From Hordeum vulgare subsp. vulgare (lineage: Eukaryota > Streptophyta > Magnoliopsida > Poales > Poaceae), in the NCBI RefSeq assembly GCF_904849725.1, contig NC_058518.1, forward strand, positions 329,862,581 through 329,926,580: a stretch of 64,000 nucleotides of DNA. Direction: 5' to 3'. The position numbers and the translations under genes are program-made. Shown piece after piece: positions 23,901 through 35,168 of the stretch (the first letter of the stretch is position 1; each line of letters begins with the position of its first letter). A model generated the notes under the pieces. It made no database searches and had not been told where the DNA came from. It saw nothing but the letters and a program-made list of their open reading frames with translations.

Positions 23901-24829
23901 AAGCAAGTATTGCTCTAAGGGATCAGTAGGAGGCACGGCAATAGAAGCTAAGGCAATAGTTTCATCCCTACTAGGCAACTCTTTTTCATTAGGTTGTCTA
24001 CCAAACTTGGAGAAATTGAACTCATGTGACACACCTTCAAAGACAATAGTGACAGTTTGCTTCTCACAGTCAATATGAGCATTGACGGTACTGAGAAAAG
24101 GTCTGCCAAATATGATGGGACAAAAGCAATCTTGAGTGGTAGCAAGAACGAGGAAATCAGCAGGATACTTCGTTTTACCACACAAGACTTCAACATCCCC
24201 AACAATTCCCACACGACAGATAGTATCTCTATTGGCAAGCTGAATAGTGACATCAATAGGTTCTATCCCAACAGGTGCAATCTCATATTTGATTTCATCA
24301 TATAAGGATTGAGGTATTGCACTAACACTAGCACCCACGTCACATAAACCATGATAGCAATGATCTCCTATCTTAACAGAAACAACAGGCGTGCCAACAA
24401 CAGGCATGCTAACAACAGGCGTGCCAACAATAGGCCTATGTTTGTCTCTAGCGTGAGGTTTAGCAATTCTAGCAGCATCTTCACAGAAGTGAATATTATG
24501 TCCCTCAACATCATCATACAAGAGATCTTTGATAATAGCAATGCTAGATTCAACTCTAATTTGCTCAGGGGGTGTAGGTGTTCTAATGTAGCCTCTACGT
24601 ATCACAGTTGAAGCTTTAGAATGATCCTTTATCCTAACAGGGAAAGGTGGTTTCTCAATGTAAGCACTTGGAACAATAGGATCATTATAGGCAATGACTT
24701 TCTCTTCAACTCGATTGGGTTTAACTACATTGACTTATAAAGGAGGATGATATTTAAACCACTTCTCTTTGGGAGATCAATATGAGCAGCAAATGATTCA
24801 CACAATGAAGCTACTATCTCATAGTCAAG
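20914..24829 (-). pseudogene. pol: A1 gag C-terminus, protease, RT, RNase H, integrase
   Basis: Read on the minus strand from 24829, the second half of gag meets a frameshift near 24775 and a stop shortly after. The frame 24605-23331 has the aspartic protease (LCDVGASVSAIPQSLY, then FGRPFL) and the start of RT. A TAG then replaces an Arg codon, and the frame continues directly through RT with its catalytic FMDDFSVYG intact. A TAA after VVGAVLG (22548) precedes RNase H ([14 protein letters not shown]). A frameshift near 22120 leads into integrase (22068-21286: HHCC zinc motif; acidic residues in [16 protein letters not shown] and SGQVELSN intact). A further frameshift near 21340 and a TAG at 21137 precede the GPY-type tail. 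Catalytic residues survive, but the reading frame does not. Confidence 0.9.
24381..24436 (-). repeat. In-frame 15-bp tandem repeat at the start of A1 protease
   Basis: AACAACAGGCRTGCY is repeated three times plus a partial copy, encoding GTPVV/SMPVV/GTPVV. The A2 element has one copy (GMPVV) at the same place. This is a small lineage-specific in-frame expansion just upstream of the protease active site. Confidence 0.75.
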
Positions 24830-26357
24830 TGATACGTCCATTTTGCATCGTGTTTTCATGTTGATATTTATCGCTTCTTTGGCTGTTATTTCACTTCACG
24901 GTACAATTCTTATGCCTTTTCTCTCTTATTTTACAAGGTTTACATGAAGAGGGAGAACGTCGGCAACTGGAATTCTGGCCTGAAAGTGGAGCAAAGTTGA
25001 GATACCTATTCTGCGCAACTCCAAACGCCGTAAAAATCAACGAGGATTTTTTTTCCAGATTTATCAAAAATACTGGGCCGAAGAAGTGCCAGAGGGGCGC
25101 CAGGGGTTGGCCCAACCCTGCACGGTGCGGCCACCCCCCCCCCAGGCCGCGCCATGAGAGCTTGTGGGCAACCTGCTGGCCCACTTGCCCCCCTCTTTTG
25201 CTATATGAAGGCTTTCGTCCAGAAAAATATCAGGGAGGATCTTTTTCGTGGTTTCGCCGCCGCCATGAGGCGGAACTTGAGTAGAACCAATCTACAGCTC
25301 CGGCAGGACGATCCTGCCGGGGAAACTTCCCTCCCCGAGGGGAAAATCGTCGCCATCGTCATCACCAATACTCCTCTCATCGGAGGGGACTCGTCACCAT
25401 CAACATCTTCATCAGCACCATCTCATCTCCAAACCCTAGTTCATCACTTGTAACCAATCTCTGTCTCGCGACTCCGATTGGTACTTGTAAGGTTGCTAGT
25501 AGTGTTGATTACTCTTTGTAGTTGATGCTAGTTGGATTGTTTGGTGGAAGAGTTTATGTTCAGATCCTTGATGCTACTCATTACCTCTCTGGTCATGAAC
25601 ATGATTATGCTTTGTGAGTAGTTACTTTTGTTCCTAAGGACATGGTATAAGTCATGCTAATAATAGTCATGTGAATTTGGTATTCATTCGGTAATTTGAT
25701 ATGTTGTATGTTGTTTTTCCTCTAGTGGTGTTATGTGAACGTCGACTACATAACACTTCACCATTATTTGGGCCTAGAGGAAGGCATTGGGAAGTAGTGA
25801 GTAGATGATGGGTTGCTAGAATGACAGAAGCTTAAACCCTAGTTTATACGTTACTTCGTAAGGGGCTGATTTGGATCCACTGGTTTAATGCTATGGTTAG
25901 ACTTTGTCTTAATTCTTCTTTCGTAGTTGCGGATGCTTGCGAGAGGGGTTAATCATAAGTGGGATGCTTGTCCAAGAAAGGGCAGTACCCAAGCGCTGGT
26001 CCACCCACATATCAAACTATCAAACTAACGAACGCGAATCATATGAACATGATGAAACTAGCATGACAGAAATTCCCGTGTGTCCTCGGGAGCGTTTTTC
26101 CTCCTATAAGACTTTGTCCAGGCTCGTCCCTTGCTACAAAAAGGGATTGGGCCACTTTGCTGCACCGTTGCTACTTTTGTTACTTGTTGCTTCCTACGAA
26201 TCATCTCACCACACAACTACTTGTTACCAATAATTTTAGTGCTTGTAGATATTACCTTGATGAAAACCACTTGTCATATCCTTCTGCTCCTCGTTGGGTT
26301 CGACACTCTTACTTATCAAAAGGACTATGATAGATCCCCTATACTTGTGGGTCATCA
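24830..26357 (+). repeat. 5' LTR of A2
   Basis: This 1528-bp LTR has terminal TGAT/ATCA. A TATATGAAGG-type promoter word lies near 25201. The sequence GGTTTCGCCGCC, then AATCGTCGCCATCGTCATCACC downstream is the leader shared by all four LTR copies here. Short ORFs within it recur in every copy and are not treated as genes. Confidence 0.92.
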
Positions 26358-26368
26358 AGACTCTTTTC

Positions 26369-26386
26369 TGGCCCCGTTGCTGGGGA
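26369..26386 (+). other. Primer-binding site of A2
   Basis: TGGCCCCGTTGCTGGGGA begins 11 bases after the LTR. It matches the tRNA-Asp-type site TGGCGCCGTTGCCGGGGA usual for Athila-like elements, with two substitutions. Confidence 0.8.
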
Positions 26387-26463
26387 GTGAAGCGCCTTTG
26401 GTAAGTGGAACTTGGTAAGGAAACATTCATATAGTGTGCTGAAATTTATTGTCACTTGTCACT

Positions 26464-29008
26464 ATGGATACTAATCCTTTGAGGGGCTTGTTCGAGGTAT
26501 CTTCACCTCAAACGGAAGCACAAATAGTTGCTCCTCAACCTGCTGCACCTACTGAAAATATTTGCTTTGAATTTTCTTCGGGTATGCTTGAGAAACTGCT
26601 GGCTAATCCTTTTACAGGATATGGAACATCACATCCACACTTGCATCTAATCTATGTAGATGAAGTTTGTGGTTTATTTAAGCTTGCAGGTTTGCCCGAG
26701 GATGAGGTCAAGAAGAGGGTCTTTCCTTTATCTATGAAGGATAAGGCGTTGACATGGTATAGGCTATGTGATGATACTGGATCATGGGACTACAAGCGGT
26801 TGAAATTGGAATTTCATCAAAAGTTTTATCCTATGCATTTAGTACATCGTGATCGGAATTATATTTACAATTTTTGGCCTCGTGACAGAGAAAGCATCGC
26901 TCAAGCTTGGGGAGGCTTAAATCAATGTTATATTCATGCCCCAATCATGAGCTCTCGAGAGAAATTATCATTCAGAACTTCTATGCTCGGCTTTCTCATG
27001 ACGATCGCACCATGCTTGACACTTCTTGTACCGGTTATTATATGAAGAGAGATATTGACTTCAAATGGAATTTATTGGAGAGAATTAAACGCAACTCTGA
27101 AGATTGGGAGCTTGAAGAAGGGAAGGAGTCAGGTATGAATTTCACGTTTGATTGCGTTAAATCCTTTGTTGAGACAAATACCTTTAGTGATTTTAGCGCT
27201 AAGTATGGACTTGACGCTGAGATAGTAGGTTCATTGTGTGAATCCTTTGCTGCTCATATTGATCTCCCCAAAGAGAAGTGGTTTAGATATCATCCTCCTT
27301 TAGAAGTCAATGTAGTTAAACCCACTCCACTTGAAGAGAAAGCCATTGCTTATAATGACCCTGTTGTTCCTAGTGCTTACATTGAGAAACCACCTTTCCC
27401 TGTTAGGATAATAGATCGTTCTAAAGCTTCAACTGTGATACGTAGAGGCTATACTAGAACACCTACACCCCCTGAGCAAATTAGAGTTGAACCTAGCATT
27501 GCTATTATCAAAATTCTTCTGTCCGACGATGTTGAGGGACATAATATTCACTTCTGTGAAGATGCTGCTAGAATTCCTCCACCTCACGTTAGAGACAAAC
27601 ATAGGCCTGTTGTTGGCATGCCTGTGGTTTTTGTTAAGATAGGAGATCATTTTTATCATGGCTTATGTGACGCGGGTGCTAGTGTTAGTGCAATACCTCA
27701 ATCCTTATATGATGAAATTAAGGACGAGATTGCACCTGTTGAGATAGAGCCTATTGATGTCACTATTCAGCTTGCCAATAGAGATACTATCTGCCCTGTG
27801 GGAATTGTTAGGGATGTTGAAGTCTTGTGTGGCAAAAGGAAGTATCCTGCTGATTTCCTCGTTCTTGCTACCGCACAAGATAGCTTTTGTACCATCATAT
27901 TTGGCAGACCGTTCCTCAATACCGTCAATGCTCATATTGATTGTGAGAAGCAAACTGTCATTGTTGGCTTTGAAGGTGTGTCACATGAGTTCCATTTCTC
28001 TAAGTTTGGTAGACAACCTCATGAAAAGGAGTTGCCTAGTAGGGATGAAACTATTGCCCTAGCCTCTATTGTTGTTCCTCCTACTGATCCCTTAGAGCAA
28101 TACTTGCTTGAGCATGAAAATGATATGCATACGGATGAAAGGGATGAGATAGATAGAGTTGTCTTAGAACAATATCCTATCCTTCAGAATAACTTGCATG
28201 TTGAACTGCTTGGGGATCCACCCCCACCAAAGGGTGATCCTGTGTTCGAGCTTAAACAGTTGCCTGATACTCTTAAGTATGCTTATCTTGATGAAAAAGA
28301 GATATATCCTGTCATTATAAGTGCTAGCCTCTCAGAGCATGAAGAAAAGAAGTTACTAAAAACTCTGAGGAAGCACCGTGCTGCTATTGGATATACTCTT
28401 GATGATCTTAAGGGCATTAGTCCCACTCTATGCCAGCACAAGATTAAAACTGATCCTGATTTCAAACCAATTGCTGTTCATCAAAGGAGATTAAATCCTA
28501 AGATGAAAGAAGTAGTGAGAAAATAAATACTAAAGCTCCTGGAAGCAGGTATCATTTATCCTGTTGCTCACAGCGATTGGGTGAGTCCGGTGCATTGCGT
28601 CCCTAAGAAGGGAGGCATTACCGTTGTCCCTAATGATAAGGATGAATTGATCCCACACAGGATTATTACTGGCTATAGGATGGTGATCGATTTTAGGAAA
28701 CCTAATAAAGACACTAGGAAAGATCATTACCCTTTGCCTTTTATCGACCAAATGCTAGAAAGGTTGTCCAGACACACACACTTCTGCTTTCTAGACGGAT
28801 ATTCTGGTTTCTCCCAAATACCAGTTGCACAATTTGATCAGGAGAAAACCACTTTCACCTGTCCTTTCGGTACCTTTGCTTATAGACGTATGCCTTTTGG
28901 CTTATGTAATGCACCTGCCACTTTTCAAAGATGTATGATGGCTATATTCTCTGACTTCTGTGAAAAGATTGTCGAGGTTTTCATGAATGACTTTTCTGTT
29001 TACGGGTC
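26464..29008 (+). pseudogene. gag-pol: A2 gag, protease and RT (first part)
   Basis: The ATG at 26464 (MDTNPLRGLFEV) starts gag with the retrotransposon-gag core (LPEDEVKKRVFPLSMKDKAL). A 1-nt change near 26905 moves it to the frame 26907-28526. That frame holds the rest of gag, the protease (LCDAGASVSAIPQSLY and FGRPFL) and the RT N-terminus. TAA at 28524-28526 replaces the GAA present in A1. The same frame continues through RT (LDGYSGFSQIPVA, YRRMPFGLCNAPATFQ) to the catalytic box, read FMNDFSVYG: codon 28986-28988 is AAT instead of GAT, losing one metal-binding aspartate. The frame stops at the solo LTR insertion at 29009. Confidence 0.9.
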
Positions 29009-30641
29009 TGCTACTTCAACAAAATACCTTCCAACGGCGCCAAAAATAGGAGTGTTGCTTGATACTCCTCAGCAACGGCACGAGGAATCCTTCTGCTACG
29101 TCTACGCTTAAGGGACTTCCTAGGCAAATATGCAAAGGATTTCCCCCGTGGCCTTGGAGCCTTGCGTTGGTGTTCCCTCGAAGCGGAAAGGTGATGTAGC
29201 ACAGCGGTGGTAAGTATTTCCCTCAGTTTGAGAACCAAGGTATCAATCTAGTGAAGGAGTATCACAAGTGCCTGCACAAACACAAAAGGCTTGCTCCCAA
29301 CGCTATGAAGGGGTTGTCAATCCCTTATAGATTGTTCGCCAAGTGAGAACTGAAAGCAACAAAGTAACAAAGCAAAGTAAAAGCGAAAGTGGAAACGATA
29401 GATGTGAATAGACCCGGGGGCCGTAGTGTTTACTAGTGGCTTCTCTCATGAAAGCAAGTAGACGGTGGGTGAACAAATTACTGTCGAGCAATTGATAGAA
29501 CCGTGCAAAGTTGTAACGTCATCTATGGCAATGATTATATCTATAGGCATCACGTCCAAAACAACTAGACCGATACTTTCTGCATCTACTACTATTACTC
29601 CACACGTTGTCCGCTATCCAGCATGCATCTAGTGTATTAAGTCTGAAAGAACAGAGTAACGCCTTAAGCAAGATGACATGATGTAGATGGACAATCTCAT
29701 ATCTACGACAGAGCCCACCTTGTTACCCTTGATGGCAACTACATGATGTGTGCCTTGCTGCCCCTACTGTCACTGGGAAAGGTTACCACACGGTAAAAAC
29801 CCAAAACCAAGCACTTCTCCCATTGCAAGAATCATAGATCTAGTTGGCCAAACAAAACCCAAGACTCGGAGAGACTTACAAGGATATCAAATCATGCATA
29901 TAAGAAATCAGCAAAGACTCAAATATATATCATAGATAATCTGATCACAAATCAACAATTCATCGGATCTTGACAAACACACCGCCAAAGAAGATTACAT
30001 CGGATAGATCTCCATGAAGATCATGGAGAACTTTGTATTGAAGATCCAAGAGAGAGAAGAAGCCATCTAGCTACTAACTACGGACCCGTAGGTCTGAAGT
30101 GAACTACTCACGAGTCATTGGAGGGGCGATAATGTTGATGTAGAAGCCCTCCACCTCCAAAGTCCCCTCCGGAAGGGCACCGGGAAGGGTCTCCAAATGA
30201 GATCTCGCGGAAACGGAAGCTTGCGGCGGCGGAAAAGTATTTTCATGGATCCCTTGATTTTTTTCTGATTTTTAGGGAATATATAGGCGCAAGATCTAGG
30301 TCGGGGGGGCGCCAGGGTGGCCACAAGCCAGCCCACCGCCGCCTCCCTGGTGGCGGAGTGGGGGCATGTGGGCTCCTTGTAGCCCTCCTGGCTTGGCCCA
30401 CAAGCCCCCTGATTTTCTTTCGTTCGGGAAAAATCATTTCGGGGATTTGATTCTGTTTGGACTCCGTTCCAAAATCAGATCTGAAAAGAGCCAAAAACAC
30501 AGAAAAAAACAGGAACTGGCACTTGGCACTGAATTAATAAGTTAGTCCCAAAAAAGATATAAAAGGTACATAAAACATCCAAAGATGACAAGATAACAGC
30601 ATGAAACCATCAAAAATTATAGATACGTTTGAGACGTATCA
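29009..30641 (-). mobile_element. Solo LTR of a Sabrina-like gypsy family
   Basis: This 1633-bp sequence runs TGCTAC...CGTATCA with flanking GGGTC (29004-29008) and GGGTA (30642-30646), a 5-bp duplication with one later change. It is homologous along its length to the LTRs at 41865-43416 and 60195-61743. No internal domain is present, so it is best read as the product of LTR-LTR recombination after insertion into the A2 RT. A TATATA promoter word lies near 30279-30285. Confidence 0.9.
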
Positions 30642-32751
30642 GGGTATTCCTTTGATGATTGCCTCAGCAACCTTGATCGAGTCTTACAGATATGTAAAGA
30701 CACCAATCTTGTCTTGAATTGGGAGAAGTGCCACTTTATGGTTAATGAAGGCATCGTCTTAGGACATAAAATTCCGAAAGAGGTATTGAAGTCGATAAAG
30801 CTAAGGTTGATGCAATCGAGAAAATGCCATACCCCAAAGATATCAAAGGTATAAGAAGTTTCCTTGGTCATACTGGTTTATATAGAAGGTTCATCAAAGA
30901 CTTCTCTAAGATTTCTAGGCCTCTTACCAATCTCTTACAAAAGGATATTCCTTTTGTTTTTGACGATGATTGTGAGGAAGCCTTTGAAATACTTAAGAGG
31001 GCTTTGATAACTGCACCTATTGTTCAACCACCTGATTGGAACTTACCTTTTGAAATCATGTGTGACGCTAGTGATTATGTTGTTGGTGCTGTTCTAGGGC
31101 AAAGAGTCGATAAGAAGTTGAATGTTATTCACTACGCTAGTAAAACTCCAGACAGTGCCCAAAGAAACTATGCTACTACGGAGAAGGAGGTTTTAGCAGT
31201 CGTGTTTGCATGTGAAAAGTTCAGGTCTTACATAGTTGATTCCAAAGTCACTATTCACACTGATCATACTGCTATTAAGTACCTCATGGAGAAGAAAGAC
31301 GCTAAACCTAGACTTATCAGATGGGTTCTCTTGCTACAAGAATTTGATTTGCACGTTGTCGACGGAAAGGGTGCTGATACCCAGTAGCAGATAACTTGTC
31401 TAGGTTGGAGAACGTTCTTGATGACCCACAACCTATTGATGACAGCTTTCCCGATTAGCAATTGAATGTCATCAATGCGTCACATAGTGCACCATGGTAT
31501 GCTGATTATGCAAACTATATCGTTGCCAAATACATACCACCTAGTTTCACGTACCAGCAAAAGAAGAAATCCTTCTTTGACTTGAGACACTACTTTTGGG
31601 ATGATCCTCACCTTTATAAGGAAGGAGTAGATGGTGTTATTAGACGTTGTGTACCTGAACATGAACAGGGACAGATCCTACAGAAGTGTCACTCCGAGGC
31701 CTACAGAGGACACCATGCGGGAGATAGAACTACACACAAGGTATTGCAATCAGGTTTCTATTGGCCCACTCTCTTCAAGGATGCCCGTAAGTTTGTCTTG
31801 TCTTGTGACAAATGTCAAAGAATAGGTAATATTAGCAAACGTCAGGAAATGTCTATGAACTATTCACTTGTCATTGAACCATTTGATGTCTGGGGCTTTG
31901 ATTATATGGGACCTTTTCCAAAATCCAACGGGTATACTCATATCCTAGTTGTTGTTGATTACGTCACTAAGTGGGTCGAAGCTATCCCCACTAGTAGTGC
32001 TGATCACAACACCTCTATGAGGATGCTGAAAGAAGTTATCTTCCCTAGATTTGGAGTCCCTAGATATCTAATGATCAACGGTGGTTCACACTTCATCCAT
32101 GGTGCTTTCCGTAAAACGCTTGCTAAGTACGATGTCCACCATAGAATTGCGTCTCACTATCACCCTCAGTCCAGTGGTCAAGTAGAGCTAAGTAATAGAG
32201 AGATTAAACTGATTCTACAAAAGACTGTCAACAGGTCTAGAAATAATTGGTCTAAGAAGCTCGATGATGCACTGTGGACTTATAGAACTGCCTATAAGAA
32301 TCCCATGGGCATGTCTCCATACAAAATGGTGTATGGGAAAGCATGTCACTTACCTCTTGAGCTAGAGCATAAAGCTTATTGGGCAATCAAAGAGCTCAAC
32401 GTTGATTTCAAACTTGCCGGTGAGAAGAGGTTATTTGATTTTAGCTCGCTTGATGAGTGGAGAACTCAGGCATATGAGAATGCCAAGCTGTTCAAAGAGA
32501 AGGTTAAGAGGTGGCATGATAAGAGGATACAAAAGCGTGAGTTCAATGTAGGTGATTATGTCTTGCTATATAACTCTCGTTTAAGATTCTTTGCAGGCAA
32601 GCTTCTCTCTAAATGGGAAGGTCCCTATGTTGTTGAGGAAGTATATCGTTCCGGTGCTATCAAGATCAACAACACGGAAGGTAATTGTCCAAGAGTGGTA
32701 AATGGGCAGAGAATCAAGCATTATATCTCACGTACTCCCATAAATGTTTAA
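30642..32751 (+). pseudogene. pol: A2 RT (second part), RNase H and integrase
   Basis: RT resumes at FDDCLSNLDRV and loses one base near 30773. The frame 30824-31387 contains the RT thumb and RNase H ([25 protein letters not shown]). A 1-nt deletion near 31375 and a TAG at 31456-31458 follow. The frame 31462-32751 (429 codons) is a complete integrase: HHCC zinc motif ([12 protein letters not shown] to CDKCQ), first acidic residue in FDYMGPF, third in SGQVELSN, and a C-terminal [10 protein letters not shown] module. The second catalytic aspartate is AAC (32077-32079, MINGGSHF; A1 keeps MTDGGSHF). The integrase is therefore full length but predicted inactive. Confidence 0.9.
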
Positions 32752-33160
32752 AGCAATATTATCAATACCATAACTCCGGAAGAATACCTAAGGGATATTT
32801 ATCAGCCTGTTTCAGACTCTGAAAACGAAGAGGTATGTGATTCGGTAAGAAAACAGAGTCCAAAACTTTTCCAGTAGAAAATTTTCTCCGTTTTGGAATA
32901 TATGAAAAAATACAAAAGTTGGAAGTAGTCCGGAAAGTGCCCGAGGAGGCGACAAGCCTGCACGGTGCGGGCCCACCCCCTGGCCTTGCCGTGAGGGCTT
33001 GTGGGCACCTCGTGCGCCTCCTGGACTCCGTTTTCGTGCGGGGTACTCCTTTTGGTCTGGAAAAAATCATTATATATTCTCCCGTTGGTCTCACCCCTGC
33101 ATCACGTAGATTTCCTCTGTTTTCGTTTCGTGCATGTTTCTGTTGCAGATCTAGATCGCT
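32752..33160 (+). promoter_or_regulatory. Leader and splice-acceptor-like site before the A2 third ORF
   Basis: This noncoding piece after the integrase stop is conserved with 20498-20910 of A1. It includes CATTATATATTCTCCCGT (around 33068-33085) and an acceptor-like TGTTTCTGTTGCAG ending at 33148, 12 bases before the ATG at 33161. A1 has the same arrangement with the same 12-base spacing. It suggests a spliced or internally initiated subgenomic mRNA for the third ORF, which is inferred. Confidence 0.5.
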
Positions 33161-33633
33161 ATGACTTCCCCAAAAGCTCCGAAGGACAAGATCTTTGAGA
33201 AGGTCATCAATCCCTACCTCACGGGAGTGCTGCAACACCCTCAATCTATCGAGATGCGTGAGGGGATGTTGCACATCCGTGATGTTGAGGGGCCTAAGAA
33301 GACCGGAAGCGTGGAGACGAGGCTCGAAGCAATGGAGCAACAAGTGTTCAAGTGCCAAGGGATGGTGGAGCATGGACTCAACGCCAACCACATGATGATC
33401 ACGGAGTTCACCAACAAGTACAGGATTGATCAACTCCAAGCCCATATCTATGACGTGTAGAACCAAAACTGTGAGTACGAGTATCGATTTAAATAATACG
33501 ATTGGCTGCAGATTTGAGGATTCCGGAGACTCGTTCATCTTTCCATGATGGAGCACCTATGCCTTGGAAGACGGAGGATCAAACTCATGTTGCAACAACT
33601 CCACCACCATCACCGCCAAAGGAGGACAACTGA
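33161..33633 (+). pseudogene. Third ORF of A2, interrupted
   Basis: The ATG at 33161 (MTSPKAPKDKIFEKVINPYL) gives 99 codons with a helical region (LEAMEQQVFKCQGMVEHGLN) up to a TAG at 33458-33460. In-frame NQNCEYEYRFK follows, then another stop. Further sequence in a shifted frame (IPETRSSFHDGAPMPWK) ends TTPPPSPPKEDN* at 33633. The N-terminal protein is unrelated to that of the A1 third ORF, while the C-terminal tail is the same. This ORF type is common after integrase in cereal Athila-like elements. Its function is unknown. Confidence 0.6.
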
Positions 33634-35154
33634 GCATTGGTATGGGCAATCCCCTTGGCTTGTGCCAAGCTTGGGGGAGTTGCCCCGGTATCGTATCACC
33701 ATCACTTCTGTTTCCTTTACCTTTGTTTTAGTTTTCCATTTCAGTTTTATTTTTCTCTAGTAGTTTAAAAGTCTTAGCGTTTCAGTCTTGAGTTTTTCTT
33801 TGTGTCACCCCCTATGTATTCTTGCTCGTGAGCCATAAAATAAAGAGTGTGTTAGCTGAAGGGCTTTGCCTCTTGCCATGATCAAAAGAGTGAGAATAGA
33901 ACAAAAGCATGAAAGATCATGTAATGATCTTATGGGCAGTGATGGATTCACATATAAAAAGAATGAGGATTGAAACTTGTTGAGGGTAGGCAAACGTAGA
34001 CCTTGGTCATGGTTGCAATTAATAGGAAGTGATAAAGAAGGAGAGGTTCACATATAAATATATCATCTCTGACACCATCTATGATTGTGAACACCAACTA
34101 AACTATTACATGCCTAGAAGTAGATGTTGGACAAGGAAGACAACATAATGAATTGTGTTTGCTTGGCTCTGAACAATGTTATATGATTAGAGATCCCTTA
34201 GCATGTGACGATTGCTTCCACCTCATATTAGCCAAAACTCCCGCACTAAGTAGAGATACTACTTGTGCATCCATAAACCTTCAAACCGGTTTTGCCATGA
34301 GTGTCCACCATACCTACCTATGGATTGAATAAGATCCCTCAAGTAAGTTGTCATCGGTGACAGCAATAAAAATTGCTCTCTAATATGTATGATCTATTAG
34401 TGTGCGGAAACTAAGCTTTATACAAACCTGTGATGAGGAAGACATAAAAGTGACAGACTGCATAATAAAGTTATTTATCACTTGAGGAAATATAAAGTGA
34501 CGTTCCCCCGCACTAAGAGGACACGCGTCAAAACCTCAAAAGCGCGTGACAACCTCTGCTTCCCTCTGCGAAGGGCCTATTTTGTACCTTTACTTTTTGC
34601 CCTTGAAAGAGTCATGATGATCTTCACCAATTCCTTATGTCGCCTTTATCTTGGCTACCGTCATATGCTTGGGAAAGATCTATATTCATATGTCAACTTG
34701 TGGGTAAGTATTTGTGAATTATTATTGTTGACATTACCCTTGAGGTAAGCAGTTGGGAGGCAAAACTGTAAGCCCCTATCTTTCTTTGTGTCCAGCTGAA
34801 ACTTTGATCTCATGAGTACCACGTGAGTTGTAGCAATTGTAGAGAACGAAAGAATGATTGAGTATGTGGATTTGCTTTACAAGCTCTTATTTGACTCTTT
34901 CTGATGTTGTGATAAATTGCAATTGCTTCAATGACTAAAGGCTATCGGTTGTTACTTCTCGGTAAGGTTCTTGATCCATGCTTTACTTTGTGAAGGAGTT
35001 ATAACTTTAGAATGAGAGATTATATGTTGGTATTGCTGTTCTAATCTTCATCATGTTGCATGCATGTTCGTATCTTGTTTTGTCAACACCTCTCTCCCTA
35101 AACATGTGGACATATTTATTGAGCTCGGCTTTCGCTTGAGGACAAGCGAGGTCT
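33634..35154 (+). other. Conserved noncoding tract of A2 with an internal polypurine-tract copy
   Basis: AAGCTTGGGGGAGTTG at 33667-33682 repeats the true tract (35155-35168). The following 1.47 kb has no conserved ORF but is colinear with 18563-20031 of A1. An ORF at 34482-34748 is not conserved in A1 and is treated as chance. Confidence 0.7.
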
Positions 35155-35168
35155 AAGCTTGGGGGAGC
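35155..35168 (+). other. Polypurine tract of A2
   Basis: AAGCTTGGGGGAGC immediately precedes the 3' LTR. Confidence 0.85.

Noticed and set aside
25937..26418. ORFs within the A2 5' LTR, repeated at 36273-36764
   Set aside because: The same frames recur in every LTR copy and belong to noncoding LTR sequence; similarity is due to LTR identity, not protein conservation.
29031..29045. PBS-like GGCGCC sequence next to the solo LTR
   Set aside because: It lies inside the LTR: the element end TGCTAC and the GGGTC duplication are further out, and the same layout occurs in the LTRs at 41865 and 60195.
34482..34748. ORF in the A2 noncoding tract
   Set aside because: The colinear tract of A1 does not keep the frame.
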